DNA of 64,000 bases from Leishmania martiniquensis (lineage: Eukaryota; Euglenozoa; Kinetoplastea; Trypanosomatida; Trypanosomatidae), in contig NC_090169.1 in NCBI RefSeq assembly GCF_017916325.1, positions 1-64,000 on the forward strand. Direction: 5' to 3'. The translations under genes and the position numbers were made by a program. Shown here in pieces: positions 9,950-18,825 of this stretch; within the stretch, counting starts at the first letter, position 1, and each line of letters starts with the position of its first letter. The notes under the pieces are model-generated. The model saw only the letters and a list, made by a program, of their open reading frames with translations, was not told the DNA's origin and made no database searches.

Positions 9950-10972
9950 ATGGGTAGCTATTTGTCGTTATGTCCTGAACCTGTTCATGGCCTCATCAGC
10001 TCCTACGGCATAGGTGGGGCGCCAAGTGCACATCCGGCCGGAGTCGTAGTCAAGGGCTCGGATTATACCGCTGTGAAACTCGTTGGTGAGGGAGGATACG
10101 CGTTCGTGTATGAAGGATATAACAATGCTACCGGCCAACGGGTTGCTTTGAAGCGGTATGTATTCAGAGAAGTACAGCAGCAGCAGGAAGCTCTCGACGA
10201 GATGAGCATTTACCGCGATGTCTGTCCCAATGACTTCATAGTTACGTATCTCGACTCAGAAATGCTATACCGTCAAGGGGCACCGTTGCCAGAGATGTGG
10301 GTCGTGATGGAATTCTGCGACGGTCCTTCTTTGCAAGAATACATCAATCATCGGCTGCAGTCTCCGCAGCCCCTCTCGATTCGGGAGGTGTATGAAATTA
10401 TCGACAACATAGTTCATGCGATCGGGCACTTGCACTCACAGTCACCGCCTGTTTCTCACTGGGACTTAAAGCCTGACAATTTCTTGTTTACGGACACTGG
10501 GCGTCTCAAGCTGTGTGATTTTGGAAGTGCAACGCGGCAGTTTTATGCACCCAAGTCTCCAGAAGAAGTTTCTCTGGCGGAATCAGAGTTGGGGTCAAGG
10601 ATGACACTTCTCTACCGGCCGCCCGAGTCATTGGACCTGTGGTCGAAGGAGCGGGTTGACACAAAGGCAGACATCTGGGCCCTTGGAGTCATCATTTATG
10701 TGCTAGTCTTTCGAGAGATGCCGTTTGACGCGAACCCGATGGATGTCATGGCAGCAGTGCCGAAACGCTTCAACGGTAAAGCAGAGGATAGGTGCCCCGA
10801 GGAGTTCAGGCCGCTCATGAACATTGTGCGCACAAAAATGATAACAAAAAAGCCCTCTGACCGTGCAGACATTTTTGCAGTCTCTGAAGAACTCGAGAAA
10901 ATCACGTCCCTGCCGCCACTGTCACGCCCTCGACCTGGGTTTCAGAGTGCGCAAAGGCCACGATTTGCTTAA
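9950..10972 (+). CDS. Ser/Thr protein kinase, NAK (AAK1/GAK-like) type, with HWD catalytic loop
   Basis: A 340-aa kinase occupying nearly the whole protein. The glycine loop (VGEGGYAFVYEG) is at 45-56, the ATP-anchoring Lys68 in VALK, the helix-C Glu84, the catalytic loop HWDLKPDN at 170-177, and DFG at 190-192. The domain style fits the NAK family, whose members elsewhere phosphorylate clathrin adaptors. The usual HRD arginine is Trp171; the catalytic Asp172 and Lys174 remain, so activity is plausible but activation-loop control should differ. The N-terminus MGSYLSLC has Gly2 and Ser6, a good N-myristoylation signal, with Cys8 available for palmitoylation, which suggests membrane attachment. 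The C-terminus is short and Pro/Arg rich. The start ATG is unambiguous. Confidence 0.9.
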   Translation: MGSYLSLCPEPVHGLISSYGIGGAPSAHPAGVVVKGSDYTAVKLVGEGGYAFVYEGYNNATGQRVALKRYVFREVQQQQEALDEMSIYRDVCPNDFIVTYLDSEMLYRQGAPLPEMWVVMEFCDGPSLQEYINHRLQSPQPLSIREVYEIIDNIVHAIGHLHSQSPPVSHWDLKPDNFLFTDTGRLKLCDFGSATRQFYAPKSPEEVSLAESELGSRMTLLYRPPESLDLWSKERVDTKADIWALGVIIYVLVFREMPFDANPMDVMAAVPKRFNGKAEDRCPEEFRPLMNIVRTKMITKKPSDRADIFAVSEELEKITSLPPLSRPRPGFQSAQRPRFA

Positions 10973-12175
10973 AAGCGTCAGCCATGCAAGCGCCGGTGGT
11001 GTCTCCAAAGGCGGAAAGTGAAGCGCTCAAAGTATGGTAACGTGCTCAGCATTTGCGAGCGGAGTCTAGAACCTTGCTTTATGCTTCTGCTTTTATCAGC
11101 GTCTGAGATGGGGTACAGGTGCCCTGTTCTTTGCTTGACATTCGCGTTCTTGTAGACATCTTGTATGAAAATGCATCAACAGATTTTGCTTGATGAGAGG
11201 TACACGTCATTAAGATGCCCATGTAGTAGTGGAGTATGGCGTCCACCCATTTTCAACGTGCTTGTGTGTAGAATATAGTTTTTTTTTTCGACCTGTGACG
11301 GATTTTTCACTACGATACATCGAGAACCAGACACAGCCTTTCCCATGGCTCTCCCTCCCAGACTCGCCGCAGGGTGGAATGGCAGGCGTACAGACAGGTG
11401 TTTGACAGCAACGCGCCGACGCAGCCTGCGGTGTGGGCGGCCTCTGCCTCCAACTCTCCCCACACCCACGCTCCGCACGCCGCCTCACAGCCGCGGCGAC
11501 GATGGCAGTGGCCACGTGGTGCATCGACTCCCAGGGTGCCTCAGGCTTTCCCCAGCACACATGCACACACACCAGTGGGCAGTGTAAGGGGCGGGTGATA
11601 TGCGCTGGAGTCACGCCGACGTGCTGTCCGCCGAAGAGATGGCACAGACGCGCTCACTGTCGCACACCGCACCCGGGCAGCGTCATGTAGGACCTGAGCA
11701 CGGGCCTCCGCAGCCACGCGTCTCTTTGACGTCTCTGTGCAGCAGGGACCTCGCACTGCCACCACCCGCGGTGGCTTGGCACCGGCAGGGGCAAAGGAGG
11801 GGCAGGGGGGTTGCCTGGTTACGGCACACAAAATGTGAGGATTTGGACTTGGATACAATACCGTAAATTGTTTTGCGTCGCTGATAGCGACGCAAGAGTG
11901 TGGAAGGGGAAAGGGAGGCAGCGACTCTCGAGCTCGAAAGTTGTTTTCTATTTGACGGAATGGGAAGGTGAAGTTGCCCTCAAGATTATGTCCTCTCCTG
12001 GCTTTTCTCGAACGTTTTGCGCTTTCGCCTGAAGCGGTCGCAAGGAGCCGTGCTAAGTCATTCTTTACGCATAGCACTCACGAAAACCTGTATTTACCTC
12101 GTTTTCTGCTTGCGTTAGATAATCCTGTGCACGAGGAAAGCCGGCGCCCCTATTTAGATCAGGAAAGTCAATACA
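10973..12175. other. Intergenic region with antisense SIDER-like copy
   Basis: A 1.2-kb gap between kinase and DnaJ genes. The middle is filled by an antisense SIDER2-like copy (11367-11830). No gene is supported; the frames here are translations of the repeat. Confidence 0.65.
11367..11830 (-). mobile_element. SIDER2-like retroposon fragment, copy 2
   Basis: Reverse complement of the 24671/42151 elements, from the GGTGGAATGGCAGGCG end at about 11367 to GGTTACGGCACACA at 11830. Compared with the long copies it lacks about 77 bp at the presumed 5' end and about 80 bp at the presumed 3' end. Divergence is very low: one clear difference is CAGCCACGCG near 11713, where the other copies correspond to CAGTCACGCG. 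It lies antisense in the probable 3' UTR of the kinase gene. Confidence 0.65.
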
Positions 12176-14290
12176 ATGCAAGAGTTTTCTAGTCCCTCGG
12201 CCGAGGCGCTTGAGGTAAGCAGTGACTTCAGGCGATTCGTGGGGCGAATGAAGGACGTGGGACGAGTCTTTGCGGCGAAGTCGAAAACAGACGGTCGCTC
12301 GAACTTTGTCCTACCGCCGCGCGACAAAGAAGCGGCGCAAGCGGATCTCAAAGGAGAGTGGTTGGACTGCTGCTTTCGAGAGTATCTCGAGAGAAAGCGT
12401 CTCTTTGAAAGGCGTTTTCGTAGCCGGGTGCAGCTGATAGTGCGCATTCTCGCGTTTCTAGTGCCTTTCCTTGCTGTCCTGTGGAGTATATGGCCGATAT
12501 GGCGGGTGCTGATCGACGTCGAGACAGATACTTACTACAAGACCTTGGAGGTCTCCTCCAGGGCGACGCCTAGCGAGATTACGCGGGCATATCGGTCCAT
12601 GATGAAGCGTTGGCACCCAGATCACAACCCAGCCTGCGGATCTTTTTGTCGGGAGAAGACGGAGCGCATAAAAGAGGCATACGATATTCTGTTTTCACGA
12701 AGTGATCACCGCTTGACTCTCGCAAACCAGTATCATGAAGGTGCCATGACGCTCCGTTCGCTGTTGTCATTTCGCGGGTTCCAGATATCGGGTGATGCAG
12801 CGATGAATGTCTTCATGATTGTACGGCGCGTGTACCCCGCGAGCGCGAGGAGCAGTGGCGTGCTGAGACTGGCGTGCAGCGTTATCATTTTGCTATTTTG
12901 CGTGGTGCACGAGTCTTTTTTCGTCAGCGGTTTCAACATTGTGACCATGATCGAGCTCTTTTACTATTCGTTGTCAATGGCGAAATCATCCGCTCAACAG
13001 CAGTCGATGGAGGAGGCCCGACGATTTTCCTATCCCGATGTGGCGCGCGACGCGTTTGCGTTGCTGAGCTGTGCGAGTGTCGCGAGTATTTCGATGTGGT
13101 GGAGAGAGAAAGGTGGGACACCGATCGAGGAGGTGTTCCGAATGTTGTATGGCAGTGTCTACGTGCTATCGTTTCTGTACAGCTTTTCGCCAAACATCTA
13201 CGACAACTTTTTAGTGCGCAAATGCTCAGTGCCGCTCAGGTACGTGGATATGGCGAGTTCAAGGCTCTCGTGGACCCGGCTTATGACAAGCGAGTTGATG
13301 TTTCTCGTCGACGACCTGTTCGTATTCACCTGCCGCATCTCCACCCCTTATCGCGTGGTCGTGTACGTTGCGCATTTTGTTTTTCTGTGCCAGCTTTGTA
13401 TGTTACCGTGGGATTCACCCATTTCCAATGTGAGGGCCAGCGCCCGAGCAACACCTGCAGAAGTGGAAGAACGAAACCCACCGGCTGCATCTCGCGTGAA
13501 TGCCAGACTAGCCCAATTGAGCAACTGCACTGGCACGAAGGGTGCTGAGGGAAGTACGTTCAGGGAATGCTACATGACCAAAGACGAGGAGGGCGTCGTG
13601 ACCGATCTCGACAGCGAGGCGGTGGCGTGGGAGGAGATTGCCACCCTTAAGTACAAGTCGCTCATCATAGCGCTTGGCTGTAAGCACGCCCAGCAGCACA
13701 GCCAGCAAGCGGACGCCATTGATATCGCGCCAACTGCGGACTTGCAGAATGTCGCAGTCGTCGCGTTGTCCCGGGGCGCTGGGGCTGGGCCGGCGGTATC
13801 TCAGCAGAGGCTTGACGTTCTTTGTCAGGTGCACGACCCAGAGATGAGTCGGCTCCTGGCAATGGAGCGCGGCCCGAAAATGATGGTGCCGGTGCGCTCC
13901 AAATCAGTGTGGAACTTGAGTGTCGCACGCGCTGAGTATCGCAAACGCTTTGGCTCTGAGGCCTCACTGACGAGTGCACAGGTTTGGCGCAAGCGGGCAG
14001 CAGCGACCACTGCATGCGCGACGTGGAAGACACTAACGAGCATGGTGTTTATGTGGGTTGTAGTAGCCTTCGCTTGCACAGTTGCCGCCCCCTCGTCACA
14101 AGACGCTCTAAGGAGCACGAAGGGCATTGACAACTCTCTTCGCCCACAGATCTTTGCTCGCTTTGTAGGCTCGCTGCCTCCAACACATTTCGTGAATGAG
14201 TTGTCGGGGGGTCTCCTGACGGTGGCACAAATGCCCATCTTCACGCTCGACTGGTGGGATGCAGGCGCCACACTGGGCTTCGTTAGCTAG
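12176..14290 (+). CDS. Multi-pass membrane J-domain protein
   Basis: A 704-aa DnaJ-family protein that should recruit and stimulate an Hsp70 at a membrane. A hydrophobic segment at about 86-113 is followed directly by a J-domain (about 118-178) with an intact HPD at 147-149. Several further hydrophobic segments follow (around 225-260, 290-345 and 395-420), then a more polar region, with a final hydrophobic segment near residue 625. There is no Gly/Phe region or zinc-finger domain, so this is a type III (J-domain only) protein. The TM-then-J layout recalls ER proteins such as Sec63 or ERdj-type chaperones, but I see no Brl/Sec63 domain. The ATG at 12176 is the first in frame. Its Hsp70 partner and compartment are unknown. 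Confidence 0.82.
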   Translation: MQEFSSPSAEALEVSSDFRRFVGRMKDVGRVFAAKSKTDGRSNFVLPPRDKEAAQADLKGEWLDCCFREYLERKRLFERRFRSRVQLIVRILAFLVPFLAVLWSIWPIWRVLIDVETDTYYKTLEVSSRATPSEITRAYRSMMKRWHPDHNPACGSFCREKTERIKEAYDILFSRSDHRLTLANQYHEGAMTLRSLLSFRGFQISGDAAMNVFMIVRRVYPASARSSGVLRLACSVIILLFCVVHESFFVSGFNIVTMIELFYYSLSMAKSSAQQQSMEEARRFSYPDVARDAFALLSCASVASISMWWREKGGTPIEEVFRMLYGSVYVLSFLYSFSPNIYDNFLVRKCSVPLRYVDMASSRLSWTRLMTSELMFLVDDLFVFTCRISTPYRVVVYVAHFVFLCQLCMLPWDSPISNVRASARATPAEVEERNPPAASRVNARLAQLSNCTGTKGAEGSTFRECYMTKDEEGVVTDLDSEAVAWEEIATLKYKSLIIALGCKHAQQHSQQADAIDIAPTADLQNVAVVALSRGAGAGPAVSQQRLDVLCQVHDPEMSRLLAMERGPKMMVPVRSKSVWNLSVARAEYRKRFGSEASLTSAQVWRKRAAATTACATWKTLTSMVFMWVVVAFACTVAAPSSQDALRSTKGIDNSLRPQIFARFVGSLPPTHFVNELSGGLLTVAQMPIFTLDWWDAGATLGFVS

Positions 14291-14786
14291 CGACGGCACA
14301 AGCACCGTCAAAAAAGAAGGATGAAATGATGGATCATAGCATGACGCTGCGGGCGTGCTGCGCATGGGCGCTGCACGAGCCCAGCGTCCTGTGGAAGCGG
14401 CAGGTCTACTTGGTGCTGGTGTTTGAACGAGCGGGAAAACCGCCATAGAATCACCTGCACCACCGATGGCACGTTTCTTTTGACTCTCTCAACGCAGGTT
14501 ATAGTGCGGGTGCACCCTGCGTTTGACAGGGAAGGAGGGGGAAAGGGGATCCTGGACTGCGCTGCAAGTTCTTAGACGTACATGCTCTAAAATACCTCTC
14601 TCGGCCTTTTATCGTCATGCACCAACTCGGTTTTCGTAAGCCTGTCATTTAAGGCGCTGCTGGCGTAACTAACACAAGGGCTTTCACAGCCACTATCGCG
14701 TCAGAGAAAGTGACTGCATCCCTTCGTGGCAGGATCGCTGCTGCGAGCGAATTATCTCACCTTTGACTTGCCGTGCTGCGGCGACG
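14291..14786. other. Intergenic region, DnaJ to CLPTM1
   Basis: About 500 bp with no supported gene. Confidence 0.6.
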
Positions 14787-16538
14787 ATGACCAACACAGA
14801 CACTTCACAGACGCGTGGCGACGACAATGGCAGCCAGGGCACGCTGAGGTGGACTTTGTGGAACGCACTGCCGTACGTGCTTCTGTCGATCGTGGCCATT
14901 AATGCCCTTGGAAAAGCACCGACGGTTTCCGTGGAGACGATGATGCCGGCGGAAGCTCAGTCACACGTGCCGCCGCCCACGCTGTCAGGTTTGCGTCCGC
15001 TCGCTCGACGAGGAGAGCGCTTCAGTGTTGTGGTTGAGACGGAGCCACTTCTCTTCAAGCCTCTCAAACTCGAGAATCTGTTCTTCAGCCATGAGGCATT
15101 GATGGCGGCCAACATCAGTGTAACGATACCGGTGGATCTGAAGCCATGCGCGGACATCAACTGCACGGTAACACTGAGGGTCCAGTGGTCTTTGCGCAAC
15201 TACACATTCACATCACGTGCACCGCTTGTGCACTTCTACCGAGATACTGCTCTGCGTAAGAAGTATCTCTTTGGGAACAACGAGAACGAAAGCGAGCATG
15301 GGGAGGAGGTCGACCGCAGTGCGTACAAGCAATACTTTCAGCCCGAAGTGACACTGAGTCCGGTCGTGTTTTTCGATTACCCTCTTCCAGATCTTTGCTT
15401 CGAGTTCACTCCTGTGGTAGAGTCAGGACCTGGCTTCTACGGCCCCTCGCTCTACATCAACAACTTCTGGGTGCTGCGTGAGCATCACGTGGAGTTGAAT
15501 GCGAGTAGTACATCACAGCAGCTCAACTTTACTGTGCGCCTTATCCCACTGCCGCGATGGAAGGTGCTTCTGTACACTCAGTTCGAAAAGACCATGGCGA
15601 CGCAAACAACCATTGGCCTCTCGAGGGCTTCTGAGGCGGAGGAGACAAAGAGGATGTTGTTAGATGCGAGCAGCAAAAATGCACTCCTCCTTGTGGTGAC
15701 GGCGATTGTAACGCTGCTGCATTCTGTGTTTGAGTTCCTTGCTCTCTCAAACGACGTGAAGTTCTGGAAGGGCCGGAAGGACTTTCGGGGACTTTCTGTC
15801 CGCAGTATCGTCATTAACTGCTACTTCCAGCTCATCATTCTCCTCTACCTCCTTGACAGCCACGAAACGTCGTGGGCTGTGCTCGTGCCATCGGGAATCA
15901 GCGCAGCTATGGAGTTCTGGAAGCTTGCAAAAACACTGAAGGTAGTAAAATTAGAGACCGGTGCCGCAGTTGCCGGAGAGGCACGGGGGGAGGCGGGGAA
16001 GTTGTCGGAAAGGAAGGGAACGTTGAGGATAGCCGGGTACGACGTGGGCTTTAACGACTCGTACGATTCCCGGACGAAGAAGCACGACGACACGGCAGTC
16101 CGGTATCTCATCTACGCGATGGTTCCGCTTCTGACCGGCTACGCTGTGTACTCGGCCTTGTACAAGACGCATCGGAACTGGTATTCTTTCCTCATCTCCA
16201 CGCAAGTTCAGTTCATCTACAGCTTTGGCTTTGCTCAGATGACCCCGCAGATTTTCATCAACTACAAAATGAAGAGCGTCGGTCAGCTTCCGTGGCGCAC
16301 GTTTGTCTACAAATCCCTCAACACCATCATCGACGACCTCTTTGCGTTTATCATTAAGATGCCCTGGCTGCATCGACTTGCCTGTTTTCAAGATGACATC
16401 GTGTTTGCCATTCTTCTCTACCAGCGCTGGATCTACCCGGTTGATATGTCCCGCTTCGACGGAGAAAGCGAGGCAGAGGTGACAGAGGAAGCCACCCCTG
16501 TAGGAGATGGAATCGCGGTGCAAAAGAAGAACCAATAG
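14787..16538 (+). CDS. CLPTM1-family multi-pass membrane protein
   Basis: A 583-aa protein of the cleft lip and palate transmembrane 1 (CLPTM1/CLPTM1L) family. An N-terminal hydrophobic anchor (about 22-42) is followed by a long luminal domain with several N-x-S/T sites, then clustered membrane segments from about residue 300. The family signature is clear near the C-terminus: FAQMTPQIFINYKMKSV, followed by an NTIIDDLFAFIIKMP stretch and the RWIYPVD end. In animals these proteins sit in the ER/Golgi, and CLPTM1L has been linked to GPI-precursor scrambling; a GPI-related role is attractive in a parasite coated with GPI-linked molecules, but this is inference. The open frame starts at a TTG (14763); the first ATG at 14787 is the likely start. 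Confidence 0.92.
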   Translation: MTNTDTSQTRGDDNGSQGTLRWTLWNALPYVLLSIVAINALGKAPTVSVETMMPAEAQSHVPPPTLSGLRPLARRGERFSVVVETEPLLFKPLKLENLFFSHEALMAANISVTIPVDLKPCADINCTVTLRVQWSLRNYTFTSRAPLVHFYRDTALRKKYLFGNNENESEHGEEVDRSAYKQYFQPEVTLSPVVFFDYPLPDLCFEFTPVVESGPGFYGPSLYINNFWVLREHHVELNASSTSQQLNFTVRLIPLPRWKVLLYTQFEKTMATQTTIGLSRASEAEETKRMLLDASSKNALLLVVTAIVTLLHSVFEFLALSNDVKFWKGRKDFRGLSVRSIVINCYFQLIILLYLLDSHETSWAVLVPSGISAAMEFWKLAKTLKVVKLETGAAVAGEARGEAGKLSERKGTLRIAGYDVGFNDSYDSRTKKHDDTAVRYLIYAMVPLLTGYAVYSALYKTHRNWYSFLISTQVQFIYSFGFAQMTPQIFINYKMKSVGQLPWRTFVYKSLNTIIDDLFAFIIKMPWLHRLACFQDDIVFAILLYQRWIYPVDMSRFDGESEAEVTEEATPVGDGIAVQKKNQ

Positions 16539-17389
16539 CTCTACTTTCTATCTTCGTACTCGGTTTAGCACCCCATCTGATTGCTGAATTGCGGCGCCTA
16601 TCAGGTTTGGGGAGGATGCATGACCCCGTACGACGAACTGAACGGTGGACTTCCCGCAGCCGTGGTGTCTCTAGCTGCAAGAGCATTGGAGAACTACACC
16701 GCCGCGCGTCAGGCTATCATTCTGCTTTCGTTTGTTGCCCTGCCTGTCTGTGCATGAGTGGTCACCATTCTTTGAGGTCGGAGCCTTTTCGTGTTGCTGT
16801 ACGTGGCGGGCAGGTTCGCATTCGAGGGCGCCGAAAGAAATACATGGAGAACTACACGGGTGAAACAAGGAACAGCGGACTGGTGAGTCTCATATCACTT
16901 CCCGCGTTTTCACGGTGGATGATGTCGACATTATCGTACTGATGTCAAAGTGGGTAGAGAAGGGGAAGGGAGAGCGGTGACGAGCATGGTTGGGCTCTCT
17001 GCTGTATTCCAAACACTGACCCTGGTCGTTGATTGTAAGAGGGTCACGACCACTCACTCCTGAGGTACTCCATTCACCTGACTTCAGTGGTTCGCGTGCT
17101 TTCCCTTCCCTGACACATCTTATGCGCGGGGGCTACCGAGTTTTTCCGTAGGCGTGCGAAGAGAGGTGGTGCGTCCAGTCTTAGTGCGCCGCAGACTTCA
17201 GACTCGGAAAGCCAGAAGCGCCCGCACGTCTGTAGAACGTGATCTTCACCTGATGCATGCGCAACGAAGGCAAAGCGGAAGCTCCTTTTTTTACAAGTGT
17301 ATCAGCTGCGCTCCTTCTCTCTTCCTTGGTGAGAGTCGAGGATCACCTGCTCCGAGTAAGGTAAGTAGGACCCAAAGTTAGCAGGATCC
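16539..17389. other. Intergenic region downstream of the CLPTM1 gene
   Basis: About 850 bp. A plus-strand frame of up to 117 codons (16589-16942) has no recognisable family and I regard it as chance. Nothing else stands out. Confidence 0.55.
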
Positions 17390-18106
17390 ATGAATATCCG
17401 TGGCTCCAAGAAGAGCTTATGGCGGGACGTGCTCGCGCAGGTGACTGTTCAGCAGAACTTGATAGAATCTCTTCTGCACGGAGAGTCGGAACCAAGTGAT
17501 GGCAGGAGGGGCTCGTCGGTCTCTCTCTCGGAGCCTCCTGTAAGCGCCTGTGCTCACAGTCGATCAAACAGACGAGGTGCTCTGCGATCTGCGGGTGTCG
17601 GCCCACTGATTTCACCGAGCCCAGAGCGACAGAGCGTGAGAGCCTTGTGCGACAGCGGCTTGCAGTTAGCCAAGGGGGAACAGAGGCGCTCCGCGAGCAA
17701 CGAGGCGGCCCGCACCGTGAGCCACTCACCATCGATAGTGAGAGAGACCCCCAAGGCGGTTGAGGCGCTTGTGGAAGCACTTTCTACTTCATCCTGGTCT
17801 AGTGATAGTGGCAGATCAGACGCGCATGCAGAGTGGGGCTTTGCGTCGGATGGAGCTGCGGCCACCTCGAGTGCCAAGGTTCATGCTGAACGTGAGTCCC
17901 CCAGATGGGCAATGGCGTCGTACGTCGCACAAAGCCATCGAGAGACGGCCGACATTGCACAGTTTTATTCCAGAGCCACTAACTTGGTTGCGAGCGAGTT
18001 TGTGCGGCGCCAAAGCATTCTGCTTGCCGAGTTTACTGAGCTTACAGAACTGTGGTCGCGATTTGTTTTGCGACTTGACAATGTATATGCGCACTCTCGG
18101 ACATAG
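17390..18106 (+). CDS. Uncharacterised Ser-rich protein
   Basis: A 238-aa protein that I do not recognise. The N-terminus (MNIRGSKKSLWRDVLAQ) and the C-terminal 70 residues look ordered, with helix-forming stretches (for example EFVRRQSILLAEFTELTELW). The middle 100 residues are Ser/Ala/Arg-rich and probably disordered, with many Ser-Pro sites. No signal peptide or membrane segment is seen. Support as a real gene comes from the ATG start, its position in the co-directional array and the structured C-terminus. The C-terminal helices could form a coiled coil. Confidence 0.7.
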   Translation: MNIRGSKKSLWRDVLAQVTVQQNLIESLLHGESEPSDGRRGSSVSLSEPPVSACAHSRSNRRGALRSAGVGPLISPSPERQSVRALCDSGLQLAKGEQRRSASNEAARTVSHSPSIVRETPKAVEALVEALSTSSWSSDSGRSDAHAEWGFASDGAAATSSAKVHAERESPRWAMASYVAQSHRETADIAQFYSRATNLVASEFVRRQSILLAEFTELTELWSRFVLRLDNVYAHSRT

Positions 18107-18825
18107 TTGCGTAAATGCAACGATAGCTTGTGCCTAGTGCGCTGAGGATATATGCGCGTGGTCCAGCGGTATGAGAGAAAAGAGCAAAGAAGACCCAAGG
18201 GGGCGTCTTGGGTGAAATTAGGAGGCACCTCACTGGAAGGGGTTTGACATCGGGAGGGGGGCGACACACGTGCCCCCAATAGAAGAGGTGGTCTCGTCCA
18301 CTCTCCCTCATACACTAACTCAGAAAAAGAAGTACACACGCAAGCTTCGAATGCGAGGCGGTGTACGCTACGCGCGACACGGTGAGTACCCAGGCACTAA
18401 TGAACGACGGAAGTTCTTGGGTAAGAGGTGGCGGAGAAATTAGCAAAGGATATGGTGATGTGATCTTTGAATTTCGAGCGTGTTTGTGAGTGTAGCTCGT
18501 GTGACACGGACTCATACAAAACGTTGCGTTCCGTTTTTTCGTCACACGCCTTGCTTCCTCAGGTGTGCTGCTGTCATTTTTTGTATGCGCTACTGTTGAT
18601 ATCGGTATCCCTTTCTTTGTTTCTCTCGCCTTTTTTCCAGTGCACCTTGCTTATCAAATGGTGCCGCTCTACGCCCCTGCAGAAACACACACACACACAT
18701 AAAACGCGAGGATTTCACGAGGCGAATCCCAGAGAAAACGCATTGCTTGTTGCACATGACGCGCTCCGTACCCGGCGCGGGTTACAAATGTGAAGTACGA
18801 CACACAAACAAAAACACACAAAAGT
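18107..18825. other. Intergenic region with a strong trans-splice acceptor
   Basis: About 720 bp with no supported gene. A CA repeat lies at about 18687-18702, downstream of the acceptor at 18640. Confidence 0.6.
18598..18640 (+). promoter_or_regulatory. Probable spliced-leader acceptor for the 18826 gene
   Basis: A pyrimidine-rich tract (CCCTTTCTTTGTTTCTCTCG, then CCTTTTTTCCAG) ends in AG at 18639-18640, giving a 5' UTR of about 185 nt to the ATG at 18826. It fits the kinetoplastid rule of a polypyrimidine tract followed by the first AG. Confidence 0.6.

Noticed and set aside
12874..13548. A 224-codon alternative frame inside the DnaJ membrane protein gene
   Set aside because: Overlaps a well-supported gene, lacks recognisable motifs, and is typical of shadow frames in this GC-rich DNA.
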